Position numbers and translations under genes: made by a program | Origin: CF-161 sp035259145 | Lineage (GTDB): Bacteria; Chloroflexota; Dormibacteria; Dormibacterales; Dormibacteraceae | Length of the DNA stretch: 23,362 nucleotides | Direction: 5' to 3' | Assembly (NCBI GenBank): GCA_035259145.1 | Contig: DATFWQ010000388.1 | Coordinates: forward strand, 1 to 23,362 | Shown here: positions 8,762 through 15,462 of the stretch, in pieces | How the letters are laid out: every line of letters begins with the position of its first letter | Position numbering within the stretch: position 1 is the first letter of the stretch | Notes under the pieces: model-generated | Seen by the model: only the letters and a program-made list of their open reading frames with translations | Told to the model about the DNA's origin: nothing | The model's database searches: none

Positions 8762-8814
8762 GACTCTCCCCCGCAACGTCGGGGGAGTACCCGGCGAAGC
8801 CGGGGGAGGGGGGT
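8762..8814. repeat. GC-rich double-hairpin repeat, copy upstream of the VOC gene
   Basis: This copy contains CTCCCCCG and CGGGGGAG pairing around a 6-nt loop, then GTAC, then a second hairpin CCGGC-GAA-GCCGG, and ends in a GGGGGAGGGGGG run. Near-identical units form the cluster at 18261-18407. It lies in the 5' leader of the VOC gene, and its purine-rich end supplies the apparent ribosome binding site. Confidence 0.8.
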
Positions 8815-8817
8815 TCG

Positions 8818-9144
8818 ATGAGCCTGTTCTTCCAGGGTCTGACGCTTCACGTACAGGACGTGGAGCGGGCGCGTGACTTCTACGCGCGCCTCCCGGGCGC
8901 CGAGCTGGAGAGTCATCGGCCAGGTGAATTCGCCCTGTTCCGGATCGGCGACCGGTGGCTCGGGCTGCTTCGTGGGCGCGAGCCTGGCTTTCACCTCGAG
9001 CTCGCTGTAGCAGACCTCGATGAAGCGTATGCGCGCCTGCGCAAAAGGGGCATCGAACCGCGCGGGCGGCCCCACCAGCGGAGTTGGGGCGAGCGGACGT
9101 TCGTGGTGGTCGATCCCGATGGCAATCAGATCGAATTCCAGTGA
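8818..9144 (+). CDS. VOC (glyoxalase/bleomycin-resistance) superfamily protein
   Basis: The 108-residue single-domain protein has the betaalpha-betabetabeta VOC pattern: LTLHVQDVERARDFYARL at the start and VVDPDGNQIEFQ at the end, with the terminal Glu as a likely metal ligand. Many such proteins are lyases, dioxygenases or drug-binding proteins, and the substrate here is unknown. The ATG at 8818 was chosen because it begins the domain and follows a GGGGGAGGGGGG purine run. An in-frame ATG at 8755 would prepend 21 residues translated from the repeat and is less likely. It is divergent from marR-map and may be the regulator's target. Confidence 0.85.
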   Translation: MSLFFQGLTLHVQDVERARDFYARLPGAELESHRPGEFALFRIGDRWLGLLRGREPGFHLELAVADLDEAYARLRKRGIEPRGRPHQRSWGERTFVVVDPDGNQIEFQ

Positions 9145-9156
9145 CCGCTCGCGCGC

Positions 9157-9717
9157 TCAGCGCGGTGCCTGCACACTCTGGTGGGTCCAGTGGTAGAGGT
9201 CCCGCATGTGACCGATGGCGCCGCAATGCATGGCGTCGTGATCGGTCATGACGCTGAAGATCCTCCAGGCCGGCCATAACTGTCCCCAGTTGGTTCTCCG
9301 AGGCAAGTCCAGGCCATCCTCGGACAGGCCGAGAAGGTCCGAACGGAGCATCGCATGGCCCTCCCCGAGCAGAGCGATCGCGTCCGCGGCCGTGTGCGGG
9401 ACCGTCACTTCGGGCCAGGTCAGCTCTGCCGGGCCGTACGCCCAGTCGTGATACATGACCTTGCAGAGGGCCACGTGCACCACCTGCCACCCGATCGTGG
9501 TGACCGGGGCAGGATGGGGATCGGGTACGGCGTAGTCGTACGCCCAGTGGCCCGGCCTATCCTCGAAGATCGTCCAGGCATCCGTGACCGGCTGCCAGAA
9601 GAACTCGTCATCAGTCAGGCCGTTGAGACGCCCGCGCAGGCGCAGGTAGGCGTCTTCCATCGTGGTCGTGAGCAATGCGAGCCGTGAGATGGGTTGATGA
9701 TGCCAGCTTTTCGCCAT
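9157..9717 (-). CDS. DinB-like four-helix protein
   Basis: The 186-residue protein resembles the DinB/YfiT-like superfamily. It has an N-terminal helix with repeated leucines (TTMEDAYLRLRGRLNGLTDDEFFW), a central VVHVALCKVMYHDWA helix and a C-terminal MTDHDAMHCGAIGHMRDLY helix. The His residues in the last two helices are placed like the metal-binding triad of the family. Members include thiol transferases that use bacillithiol or mycothiol, and proteins of unknown function. It begins 8 nt after the thrS stop and is probably cotranscribed with it; no functional link is evident. Confidence 0.75.
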   Translation of the reverse strand: MAKSWHHQPISRLALLTTTMEDAYLRLRGRLNGLTDDEFFWQPVTDAWTIFEDRPGHWAYDYAVPDPHPAPVTTIGWQVVHVALCKVMYHDWAYGPAELTWPEVTVPHTAADAIALLGEGHAMLRSDLLGLSEDGLDLPRRTNWGQLWPAWRIFSVMTDHDAMHCGAIGHMRDLYHWTHQSVQAPR

Positions 9718-9725
9718 CCCATCGC

Positions 9726-10955
9726 CTACACCTCAGGTGGCCGGCAGCGCTGGCGCAGCAGCCCAATGAGCGCCGCCTGGCTGACGGCGCCAAGGTCCGC
9801 CCCCTCCGAGGTACGGAGCGACACGGTCCCGCCGCCTACTTCCCGATCCCCGATCACGCCGATGAGCGGCACGCGGCGCTGCAGAGCGTCCCGAACCTGC
9901 GCCTCCACGCGCTGATTCGACAGCTCCAGTTCGACCCGGAAGCCCTCGGCCCGGATGACGGCGGCCAGAGAGAGCGCTGACGCGCGGTGCCGGTCTGCGA
10001 CTGGCACGAGACGGACCTGCACCGGGGCCATGAACGGAGGGAGGCACCCGTCAGTGTGCTCCAGCAGAATGCCAAGGAATCGCTCGAAGGAGCCGAGCAG
10101 CGCTCGGTGGATGACCGCGGGGACATGCTCGCGGCCGTCCGGACCCGTGTACACGCAGCCGAGCCGCCGGGGCATCTCGTGGTCGAGCTGAATGGTGCCC
10201 AGCTGCCAGTCGCGCCCGAGCGCGTCAGAGACGAGCAGGTCTACCTTCGGCCCGTAGAACCCGCCTTCGCCTTCGGCGCGGTGGTAGCCGTCCTGCCCGA
10301 CCGTCGCGTCAAGTGCAGAGGCCAACGAGGCCTCGGCGTTGGCCCAGGTCGCGTCGTCGCCGATCCGACTTTCCGGCGGCCCTCCGAGCCGAAGTTTGAA
10401 CCGCAGCCCGAAGCCCGCGTATATACGTTCGGCCAGCCTCACCAGGCTCACCACCTCGTCCTGGATCTGCCGGGGCGCCAGGAAGATGTGGGCGTCGTCC
10501 TGCCGGAAGGCCTGCAGGCGCAGCATGCCGCTGAGGACACCAGAGAGCTCGTTGCGGTAGAGCACGTCGAAGCAGGCGAACCGAACTGGTAGCTCGCGGT
10601 GACTGCGCCGGCGCGAGCGGAAGATCACCATCGTCCCCGGACAGTTGACCGGTTTGAGCCCGAAGCGACCGCCCTCCCCCCCATCACTGAAGAACATGTT
10701 GTCCTCGTAATGGGGCAGGTGCCCGGAACTGAGGTACAGCGGGTCGCGAGCCATCGGCGGCGTGGAGACCTCCTGGTAGCCCCATCGCTCGTGGGCCCGA
10801 CGCCAGTGGTCCTGGAGCGCCCGCATCGAGACGACTCCGTGCGGCAGCCAGTAGGGCATCCCGGGCGAGGTCGGCTCGAAGTGAGCGAGTTCAAGCTCGC
10901 GCAGCCATCGGCGGTGGTCGGCCGGCTGCTCTTCGATCACCCTCGGCATGTTCAT
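9726..10955 (-). CDS. thrS: threonyl-tRNA synthetase lacking TGS and editing domains
   Basis: This class II synthetase attaches threonine to tRNA-Thr. At 409 residues it holds only the catalytic core (about 12-300) and the anticodon-binding domain (about 305-405). Typical bacterial ThrRS is about 640 residues, with N-terminal TGS and editing domains that are absent here. The catalytic zinc ligands are kept: C105 in NCPG, H156 in QDDAHIF and H283 in VIHRALLGSFERF. The class II motif 2 arginine lies in YRNE (133-136). Two usually conserved histidines are changed: NCPGH to NCPGT and SGSLHGL to SGVLSGM. The ATG at 10955 has a strong AGGAGG six bases upstream. Upstream lie a terminator and a Thr-rich leader peptide, so expression is probably controlled by attenuation. 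DinB follows in the same operon. Confidence 0.92.
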   Translation of the reverse strand: MNMPRVIEEQPADHRRWLRELELAHFEPTSPGMPYWLPHGVVSMRALQDHWRRAHERWGYQEVSTPPMARDPLYLSSGHLPHYEDNMFFSDGGEGGRFGLKPVNCPGTMVIFRSRRRSHRELPVRFACFDVLYRNELSGVLSGMLRLQAFRQDDAHIFLAPRQIQDEVVSLVRLAERIYAGFGLRFKLRLGGPPESRIGDDATWANAEASLASALDATVGQDGYHRAEGEGGFYGPKVDLLVSDALGRDWQLGTIQLDHEMPRRLGCVYTGPDGREHVPAVIHRALLGSFERFLGILLEHTDGCLPPFMAPVQVRLVPVADRHRASALSLAAVIRAEGFRVELELSNQRVEAQVRDALQRRVPLIGVIGDREVGGGTVSLRTSEGADLGAVSQAALIGLLRQRCRPPEV

Positions 10956-10968
10956 GGTGCACCTCCTG

Positions 10969-11009
10969 AAAAAAGAAGAGGCCCCCGCCCGGTGGGGCGG
11001 GGGCCTCTT
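10969..11009 (-). terminator. thrS attenuator: perfect 15-bp hairpin plus T-run
   Basis: The arms 11009-10995 and 10990-10976 are perfectly complementary over 15 bp with a 4-nt loop. On the minus strand they are followed by one C and six Ts (10974-10969). The T-run ends one base before the AGGAGG of thrS (10967-10962), so no promoter fits between terminator and gene, and every thrS transcript must read through it. On the + strand only three Ts follow, so it is built for the minus strand. Confidence 0.9.
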
Positions 11010-11020
11010 TCCTGGTCTCT

Positions 11021-11110
11021 TCAGCGTGCCGGCGGTCGGACCACGCGCAAGCGCCAGGGGATCCCCCCGCAGGTGGTCGTCGTCACGACGCGAGAAACCA
11101 CGGCGCTCAC
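11021..11110 (-). CDS. thrS leader peptide with four consecutive Thr codons
   Basis: A 29-codon frame begins at GTG 11110 and ends at TGA 11021. Codons 10-13 are ACG ACG ACC ACC (11083-11072), a run expected to stall ribosomes when charged tRNA-Thr is scarce. It starts 7 nt after TACGAT and has no Shine-Dalgarno, like other leaderless genes here. The stop codon lies 11 nt before the terminator hairpin. Leader RNA can form a stem AGCGCC (11107-11102) with GGCGCT (11055-11050) enclosing two hairpins. Alternatively, GCGGGGG (11070-11064) can pair with CCCCCGC (11003-10997) in the terminator arm, and CCTGG (11058-11054) with CCAGG (11015-11011), giving an antiterminator. The peptide is too short to match to any family; identification rests on codon content and position. 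Confidence 0.75.
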   Translation of the reverse strand: MSAVVSRVVTTTTCGGIPWRLRVVRPPAR

Positions 11111-11117
11111 AGGGGAG

Positions 11118-11123
11118 ATCGTA
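11118..11123 (-). promoter_or_regulatory. -10 element (TACGAT) of the thrS leader transcript
   Basis: TACGAT on the minus strand ends 7 nt before the leader-peptide GTG at 11110 and lies 15 nt after the stop of the upstream JAMM gene. No convincing -35 box is visible. The transcript would start at or near the leader-peptide codon. Confidence 0.5.
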
Positions 11124-11138
11124 ACTCCAGGGCTGCCC

Positions 11139-11555
11139 TCAGGGGGCGACCACCTCGAGCGGCTCTGCGCGCATCGGACCGCCGTCATACTCGGCCACGA
11201 ACGCCTTGCTGTCCAGCACGCGGCCCTCGGTGGAGCTCACGATAAGGTAGATCGGCCCGGCCCAGGACCGCTGCGCATCGGTCACCGAAGCCTGAGCAGG
11301 GTGGTCAGGATGGCTGTGGTAGTAGCCGACGATATCCAGGTGCAACGCATCGCACTCACGCTGGATGCGGATCTGGTCCCGGGGATCCATCTCATACCGA
11401 TCTCGAGCGCGATCTACGACCGCGTTGCGTACCCGCCGCACCTCGGTGACCACGGCCGAACCCCGACTTGTGATCAGCATCCCGCAGATCTCGAACGGAT
11501 ACCCCTCTTGGGCGTGCTTGTGCACCTCTCTGAGCGCATACGGGGTGATCTTCAC
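11139..11555 (-). CDS. Mec-type JAMM/MPN+ metallopeptidase
   Basis: The 138-residue protein carries a complete JAMM zinc site: E22 (YPFEICGML), then H80-S-H82 followed after seven residues by S90 and D93 (HSHPDHPAQASVTD). In Mycobacterium tuberculosis the homologous Mec (Rv1334) cleaves cysteine off the C-terminus of the sulfur carrier CysO after CysM has added it. Here the gene overlaps cysM by 4 bp (ATGA), strongly suggesting the same pathway and coupled translation. No CysO/ThiS-like carrier gene is seen in the window. Role assignment is by motif plus neighbour. Confidence 0.87.
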   Translation of the reverse strand: MKITPYALREVHKHAQEGYPFEICGMLITSRGSAVVTEVRRVRNAVVDRARDRYEMDPRDQIRIQRECDALHLDIVGYYHSHPDHPAQASVTDAQRSWAGPIYLIVSSTEGRVLDSKAFVAEYDGGPMRAEPLEVVAP

Positions 11556-12472
11556 CGTTTGGGGCGATACAGGCCGGTCGAGAGGTAGCGGTCGCCGCCG
11601 TCTGGAAAGACGGTGACCACGACTCCGTGGCGCACCTCACTTGCGAGCCGCTCGATCGCCCAGAGGACGGCGCCGCAGGAATGGCCGACCAGCACACCCT
11701 CACTCCGAGCCGCGGCTCGAGCCAGGTCGTAAGAGGCCTCGGTGGGTGCCCCCCACACCCGGTCGGCAAGGCTCGGATCCCAGATCCCCGGCACGATGGC
11801 ACTGGGCAGGTGCTTCAGCCCCTCCAGCCCGTGAAATGCGTCATCCGGCTGGACGCCGATGGTCTGGATCGAGGGATCGTGTTCCTTCAGCCTCCGAGCC
11901 GTGCCGACGAACGTCCCCGTGGTGCCCAGCCCAGCCACAAAGTGGGTGAGCCGGCCGCCGGTTTGCTCCAGGATCTCCCGGCCGGTTCCGTGGTAGTGCG
12001 CCAGAGGATTCGCCGCGTTGTTGTACTGGTCCGGGTAGAAGTAGGCGTCCGGATTGTCAGACACCGTCTCGCGAACCATCCGGATCGCACCGTCAGAGCC
12101 CTCCATCCCATCTGAGAAGATCACCTCGGCTCCGTAGGCGGAGACCAGCTGCTTCCGTTCGGCACTTACGTTGGCCGGCATGACCAGCAGCACCCGGTAG
12201 CCCTTGGCGGCACCCACGAGCGCATAGGCGATGCCGGTGTTGCCGGAGGTCGAGTCGATGATCACCCTGTCCCGCGTGAGCCGTCCGCGCCGCTCGCCGT
12301 CCTCGATCATCGAGAGGGCCGCCCGGTCCTTCACAGAGCCGCCGGGGTTGAACCACTCGGCCTTGGCGTAGATCTCGAGGTCAGGGTAGCGGCGCTCGAA
12401 CAGCCGGATCCGCAGCAGCGGCGTATTGCCGATCAGCTGCGTGATCGAGGCCTGAACGGCTGCCCTTGTCAT
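11552..12472 (-). CDS. cysM: cysteine synthase CysM type (PLP-dependent)
   Basis: The 306-residue fold type II PLP enzyme makes cysteine by replacing the activated hydroxyl of serine. K48 in NPGGSVKDR is the PLP lysine, STSGNTG (74-80) the substrate/PLP loop and GLGTTGTFVGT the phosphate-binding region. The C-terminus (DRYLSTGLY) resembles mycobacterial CysM, which uses O-phosphoserine and the thiocarboxylated carrier CysO; coupling to a Mec-type peptidase supports that route. The ATG at 12472 was chosen because it starts the catalytic domain and lies 7 nt after TAAACT. The open frame extends upstream to 12787 without a sensible N-terminus. Confidence 0.9.
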   Translation of the reverse strand: MTRAAVQASITQLIGNTPLLRIRLFERRYPDLEIYAKAEWFNPGGSVKDRAALSMIEDGERRGRLTRDRVIIDSTSGNTGIAYALVGAAKGYRVLLVMPANVSAERKQLVSAYGAEVIFSDGMEGSDGAIRMVRETVSDNPDAYFYPDQYNNAANPLAHYHGTGREILEQTGGRLTHFVAGLGTTGTFVGTARRLKEHDPSIQTIGVQPDDAFHGLEGLKHLPSAIVPGIWDPSLADRVWGAPTEASYDLARAAARSEGVLVGHSCGAVLWAIERLASEVRHGVVVTVFPDGGDRYLSTGLYRPKR

Positions 12473-12479
12473 CACCGAA

Positions 12480-12485
12480 AGTTTA
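12480..12485 (-). promoter_or_regulatory. -10 element (TAAACT) of cysM-mec
   Basis: TAAACT on the minus strand is followed by 7 nt and the ATG of cysM. No Shine-Dalgarno is present, so a leaderless transcript is likely. It lies between the small membrane gene and cysM. Confidence 0.5.
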
Positions 12486-12516
12486 GAAACAGGCTGGAAT
12501 CGCCCTGCTGTTCCCG

Positions 12517-12744
12517 TCACGAGAAAGCGTGAACAAGCAAGACGCCGGCGGCCACGTACAGGCCGCCCAGGAAATAGCCCGCAAGCGAGCGGCGCAGCAC
12601 CGTGCCGCCTTCGGGCGCAAGGATGTTGAGGGTCGCCTTTCCGACCAGCAGTCCGCCACCCAGAAACGCCAGGCTTGGTCGGTGCGACAGGATGCCGTAG
12701 CCGAGCACGGCCGCGAAGAGCGCCAGCTCGAAGAGCTGGACCAA
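12517..12744 (-). CDS. small hydrophobic membrane protein, unknown
   Basis: The 75-residue protein begins with TTG at 12744, 11 nt after the upstream PLP enzyme stop; an in-frame CTG at 12753 is another option. It has two or three hydrophobic stretches (about 3-18, 24-36 and 54-72) separated by short polar turns (SHRPS, APEGG, RRSL). It has no recognised family. The tight spacing in a sulfur-amino-acid cluster and membrane-like composition support a real gene. The function is unknown. Confidence 0.55.
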   Translation of the reverse strand: MVQLFELALFAAVLGYGILSHRPSLAFLGGGLLVGKATLNILAPEGGTVLRRSLAGYFLGGLYVAAGVLLVHAFS

Positions 12745-12755
12745 CGTGTACAGGC

Positions 12756-13925
12756 CTAGGGAGGCGGGCTGGCGATGGATCGTTCAAAATCCTCCGTCAG
12801 GTCGGCGGGATCCTCCAGGCCGGCAGAGACCCGGACGGTCCCAAGCGTGACGCCCCGCGCCAGCCGCTCCTCTGGCGTGACGTCGCGGTGCGAGGTGATG
12901 GCGGGATAGGAGACGGTGGTCTCCACCCCCGCCAGGCTGGCCGCGAACCGCACCAGCCGGAACCGGGAGACCATCTCCTGAACCGCCGGGCGCCCGCCGG
13001 CAAGATCGAAAGCCAGCATCCCCCCCGCACCGTCGGGCAGCAGTCGCCGTGCGACCGGCTCATATGGCGAGCCCTCCAGGAGCGGGTGATGCACCGCCTC
13101 GACTCCCGTCAGGCCGGCGAGGCAGCGCGCGATGCGGATCGCATTGTCGCTGTGCCGTCGCATCCTGAGGTGGAGTGTGCGCAGGCCCCGCAGAGCGAGC
13201 CACGCTTCGAAGGGCCCGAGGGCAGCCCCTGTGTGTGCGAGGCGCTGGCGAGCTCGCGCGATGAGCTCACGGCTGCCGACGAGAACTCCGGCCAGCAGGT
13301 CCGAGTGACCTCCGAGGTACTTCGTCGCACTATGCATGACCGCCGTGGCTCCCAGCTCCAAGGGCCTGCACAGAACAGGTGTCGCGAACGTGTTGTCGAC
13401 CAGGACCGGCACTCCGCGGGCGCCGGCCAGGCGGCACACCGCCTCAAGGTCATGTACGCGGCAGAGGGGGTTGGTGATCGTCTCACAGTGAAGCACCGCC
13501 GCCCCGCGTAAGGCCCGGTCGACCCCGTCGAGGTCGCCGGTGTCGACCTGGCGCACCTCATAGCCCATGGGCACCAGCTCGTCCCGCAGCAGCGCCATCG
13601 TCACGCCGTAAGCGTCCGCCGTTATGGCGATGGGCGCCGGCCTGGGTGCGAACGACAGCAGGCCCGTAAAGATCGCCGCCATCCCCGAAGCCGCCGCGAT
13701 CCCTGCCTCGGCACACTCGAGCTCCGCGACGGCGGCGGCGAGCATGTCCGTGTTGTCATTGGAATACCGCGCGTAGGTGTGTCCCGGCCTCCGGCCACCT
13801 GCGACCGCATCGTAATCGTCCAGGTCGTCGTAGACGTGGACGGCAGCCTGGAAGATCGGTGGCGCGAGCGGATCTCTTGCCTTGAGTTCGCGGCCGGCGT
13901 GGACCGTCCGCGAGTCCTGCCTCAT
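12756..13925 (-). CDS. Cys/Met-metabolism PLP enzyme (cystathionine gamma-synthase/lyase-like)
   Basis: The 389-residue fold type I PLP enzyme has the family signature around K202 (HSATKYLGGHSD), the YARYSN segment near 51 and the SLAGVETTVSYPA..SH C-terminal motif. Members make or split cystathionine, homocysteine or methionine (gamma-synthase, gamma-lyase, O-acetylhomoserine sulfhydrylase). The exact reaction cannot be read with certainty. It overlaps the enolase stop by 4 bp (ATGA), so the two are translationally coupled. Downstream are the small membrane gene, cysM and mec, which suggests transsulfuration or cysteine supply. Confidence 0.88.
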   Translation of the reverse strand: MRQDSRTVHAGRELKARDPLAPPIFQAAVHVYDDLDDYDAVAGGRRPGHTYARYSNDNTDMLAAAVAELECAEAGIAAASGMAAIFTGLLSFAPRPAPIAITADAYGVTMALLRDELVPMGYEVRQVDTGDLDGVDRALRGAAVLHCETITNPLCRVHDLEAVCRLAGARGVPVLVDNTFATPVLCRPLELGATAVMHSATKYLGGHSDLLAGVLVGSRELIARARQRLAHTGAALGPFEAWLALRGLRTLHLRMRRHSDNAIRIARCLAGLTGVEAVHHPLLEGSPYEPVARRLLPDGAGGMLAFDLAGGRPAVQEMVSRFRLVRFAASLAGVETTVSYPAITSHRDVTPEERLARGVTLGTVRVSAGLEDPADLTEDFERSIASPPP

Positions 13926-15214
13926 GTCATCCCGTCGCTGCGGGTACGAAGGCGCGTGGCACCCGCAAACCGAGCCGATTCCGCAAGTTCTTGCTCGATC
14001 GCCAGCAACCGGTTGTACTTGGCCACGCGGTCAGACCGCGCCGGCGCGCCGATCTTGATCATGCCTGCGCCTGTGGCCACGGCCAGATCGGCGATACTCG
14101 TGTCTTCTGTCTCCCCGGAGCGGTGCGAGATGACCGCGCTGTAGCCGGCCGCGCGGGCGGTCTCGATGGTCGCCAGCGCCTCGCTGAGGCTGCCGATCTG
14201 GTTTACCTTGACCAGGACGGAGCTCGCCACGCGACGTTCGATGCCTTCCCGCAGGCGCTTGAGGTTGGTCACGAAGAGGTCATCACCCACGAGCTGGACG
14301 CGCCGGCCAAGCCGCTCGGTGAGCAGCCTCCAACCCTCCCAGTCGTCTTCCGCCATCCCGTCCTCGATCGAGATGATTGGGTACTTCTGGACCCAGCTTT
14401 CATACAGCTCGACCAGCTCCGCCGCGCTGAGTGAGCGGCCCTCGCCGCGCAGCTCGTAGGCTCCGCCACTGTAGAGCTCGGTGGCTGCCGGGTCGAGGGC
14501 CAGCGCGACCTGCTCGCCCGGGGTGTAGCCCGTCTGCTCAATGGCCGACGCGATCATCTGCAGCGCCTCTTCGTTAGACCGCAGCTGCGGGGCGAAACCT
14601 CCCTCGTCTCCCACGCAGGTGGCCAGCCCCCGTGCGCCAAGAACCTTCTTGAGCGAGTGGTATACCTCGGCGGTGGCCTGAACGGCTTCGGCGAAAGATT
14701 CGAAGCCCACCGGACAGACCATGAACTCCTGCAGGTCCACGTTGTTGTCGGCATGGGCACCGCCGTTCAGGATGTTGGCCAGCGGAAGCGGTAGGACGCA
14801 GGCCTGGGCGCCACCCAGGTATCGGTAGAGCGGCAGCTCCGTGGCGTTGGCCGCCGCATGCGCGGCAGCCAGGGAGACTCCCAGGATGGCGTTGGCACCG
14901 AGCCGGCTCTTGTTCGGCGTGCCGTCCAGCTCGATCAGGGTTTGGTCGATCTGCGACTGTCCCAGGACGTCCATCCCCTCGACTGCCTCGGCGATCTCAC
15001 CGACGACGTTGGTGATGGCGTTGCGGACGCCTTTGCCACCGAAGCGTTCGGGGTCGCCGTCCCGCAGCTCGACGGCTTCGTGGGCGCCCGTCGATGCACC
15101 GGAGGGCACGGCCGCCGTGCCGGTGCCGTACGCGGTGGTGATGGTGACGCTCAGCGTTGGATTGCCGCGTGAGTCGAGCACCTCCAGCGCGCTCACGCCC
15201 TCGATCGGGATCAT
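13922..15214 (-). CDS. eno: enolase
   Basis: The 430-residue enzyme converts 2-phosphoglycerate to phosphoenolpyruvate in the cytoplasm. It has the usual N-terminus (LEVLDSRGNPT), SGASTGAHEAVELRD, GDEGGFAP with the catalytic Glu, the metal-binding SIEDGMAEDDW, LVKVNQIGS with the catalytic Lys and SHRSGETED near the end. Full length for the family. The ATG at 15214 was chosen by the family N-terminus; TAGACT lies 10 nt upstream (15230-15225) and no Shine-Dalgarno is present. The open frame running up to 15382 is outside the enolase fold. It overlaps the PLP enzyme downstream. Confidence 0.97.
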   Translation of the reverse strand: MIPIEGVSALEVLDSRGNPTLSVTITTAYGTGTAAVPSGASTGAHEAVELRDGDPERFGGKGVRNAITNVVGEIAEAVEGMDVLGQSQIDQTLIELDGTPNKSRLGANAILGVSLAAAHAAANATELPLYRYLGGAQACVLPLPLANILNGGAHADNNVDLQEFMVCPVGFESFAEAVQATAEVYHSLKKVLGARGLATCVGDEGGFAPQLRSNEEALQMIASAIEQTGYTPGEQVALALDPAATELYSGGAYELRGEGRSLSAAELVELYESWVQKYPIISIEDGMAEDDWEGWRLLTERLGRRVQLVGDDLFVTNLKRLREGIERRVASSVLVKVNQIGSLSEALATIETARAAGYSAVISHRSGETEDTSIADLAVATGAGMIKIGAPARSDRVAKYNRLLAIEQELAESARFAGATRLRTRSDGMT

Positions 15215-15288
15215 CGGGTCGAACAGTCTACTGCTGGGGGCTGCGAGCGAGGCAGACTCGGGTTGAAGCCATGCGCCCAGGGGTGCCC

Positions 15289-15320
15289 GGTGCAGCCGGC
15301 CATTCGCCGGCGACTGCACC
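15289..15320. other. strong GC hairpin in the dacA-eno intergenic region
   Basis: On the + strand GGTGCAG and CTGCACC flank an inner GCCGGC-type stem, making a 32-nt dyad with one 2-nt bulge. It lies 75 nt upstream of enolase and has no T-run, so a classical terminator is unlikely. The surrounding 248 bp (15215-15462) hold this dyad, a small GCACC-GAA-GGTGC hairpin and two weak short frames on the minus strand (15455-15228, and 15447-15334) that follow an AGGAGG overlapping the dacA stop. Confidence 0.5.
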
Positions 15321-15462
15321 TTGTGGCGCCAGTTCAAACGTGCCGTCGCCGTCGGATGCACCGAAGGTGCGGAGCGACGCATGAGCGGGCCACATCCGGC
15401 CCAGATCTGCTTCGTGGGGTGGATAGGCGTTTGAGATCCGGCGACACTTCTTCAACCGCCTC

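Noticed and set aside
8755..8817. N-terminal extension of the VOC protein from ATG 8755
   Set aside because: The extra 21 residues are translated from the hairpin repeat and lie outside the domain, and ATG 8818 has a purine-rich ribosome binding site. A leaderless start at 8755 cannot be fully excluded.
10956..11138. T-box riboswitch upstream of thrS
   Set aside because: No AGGGUGGNACCGCG-type T-box sequence is seen and the space is short for a full T-box. The Thr-rich leader peptide explains the terminator better.
15215..15382. Longer enolase starting at 15382
   Set aside because: The added residues precede the conserved enolase N-terminus and resemble non-coding sequence.
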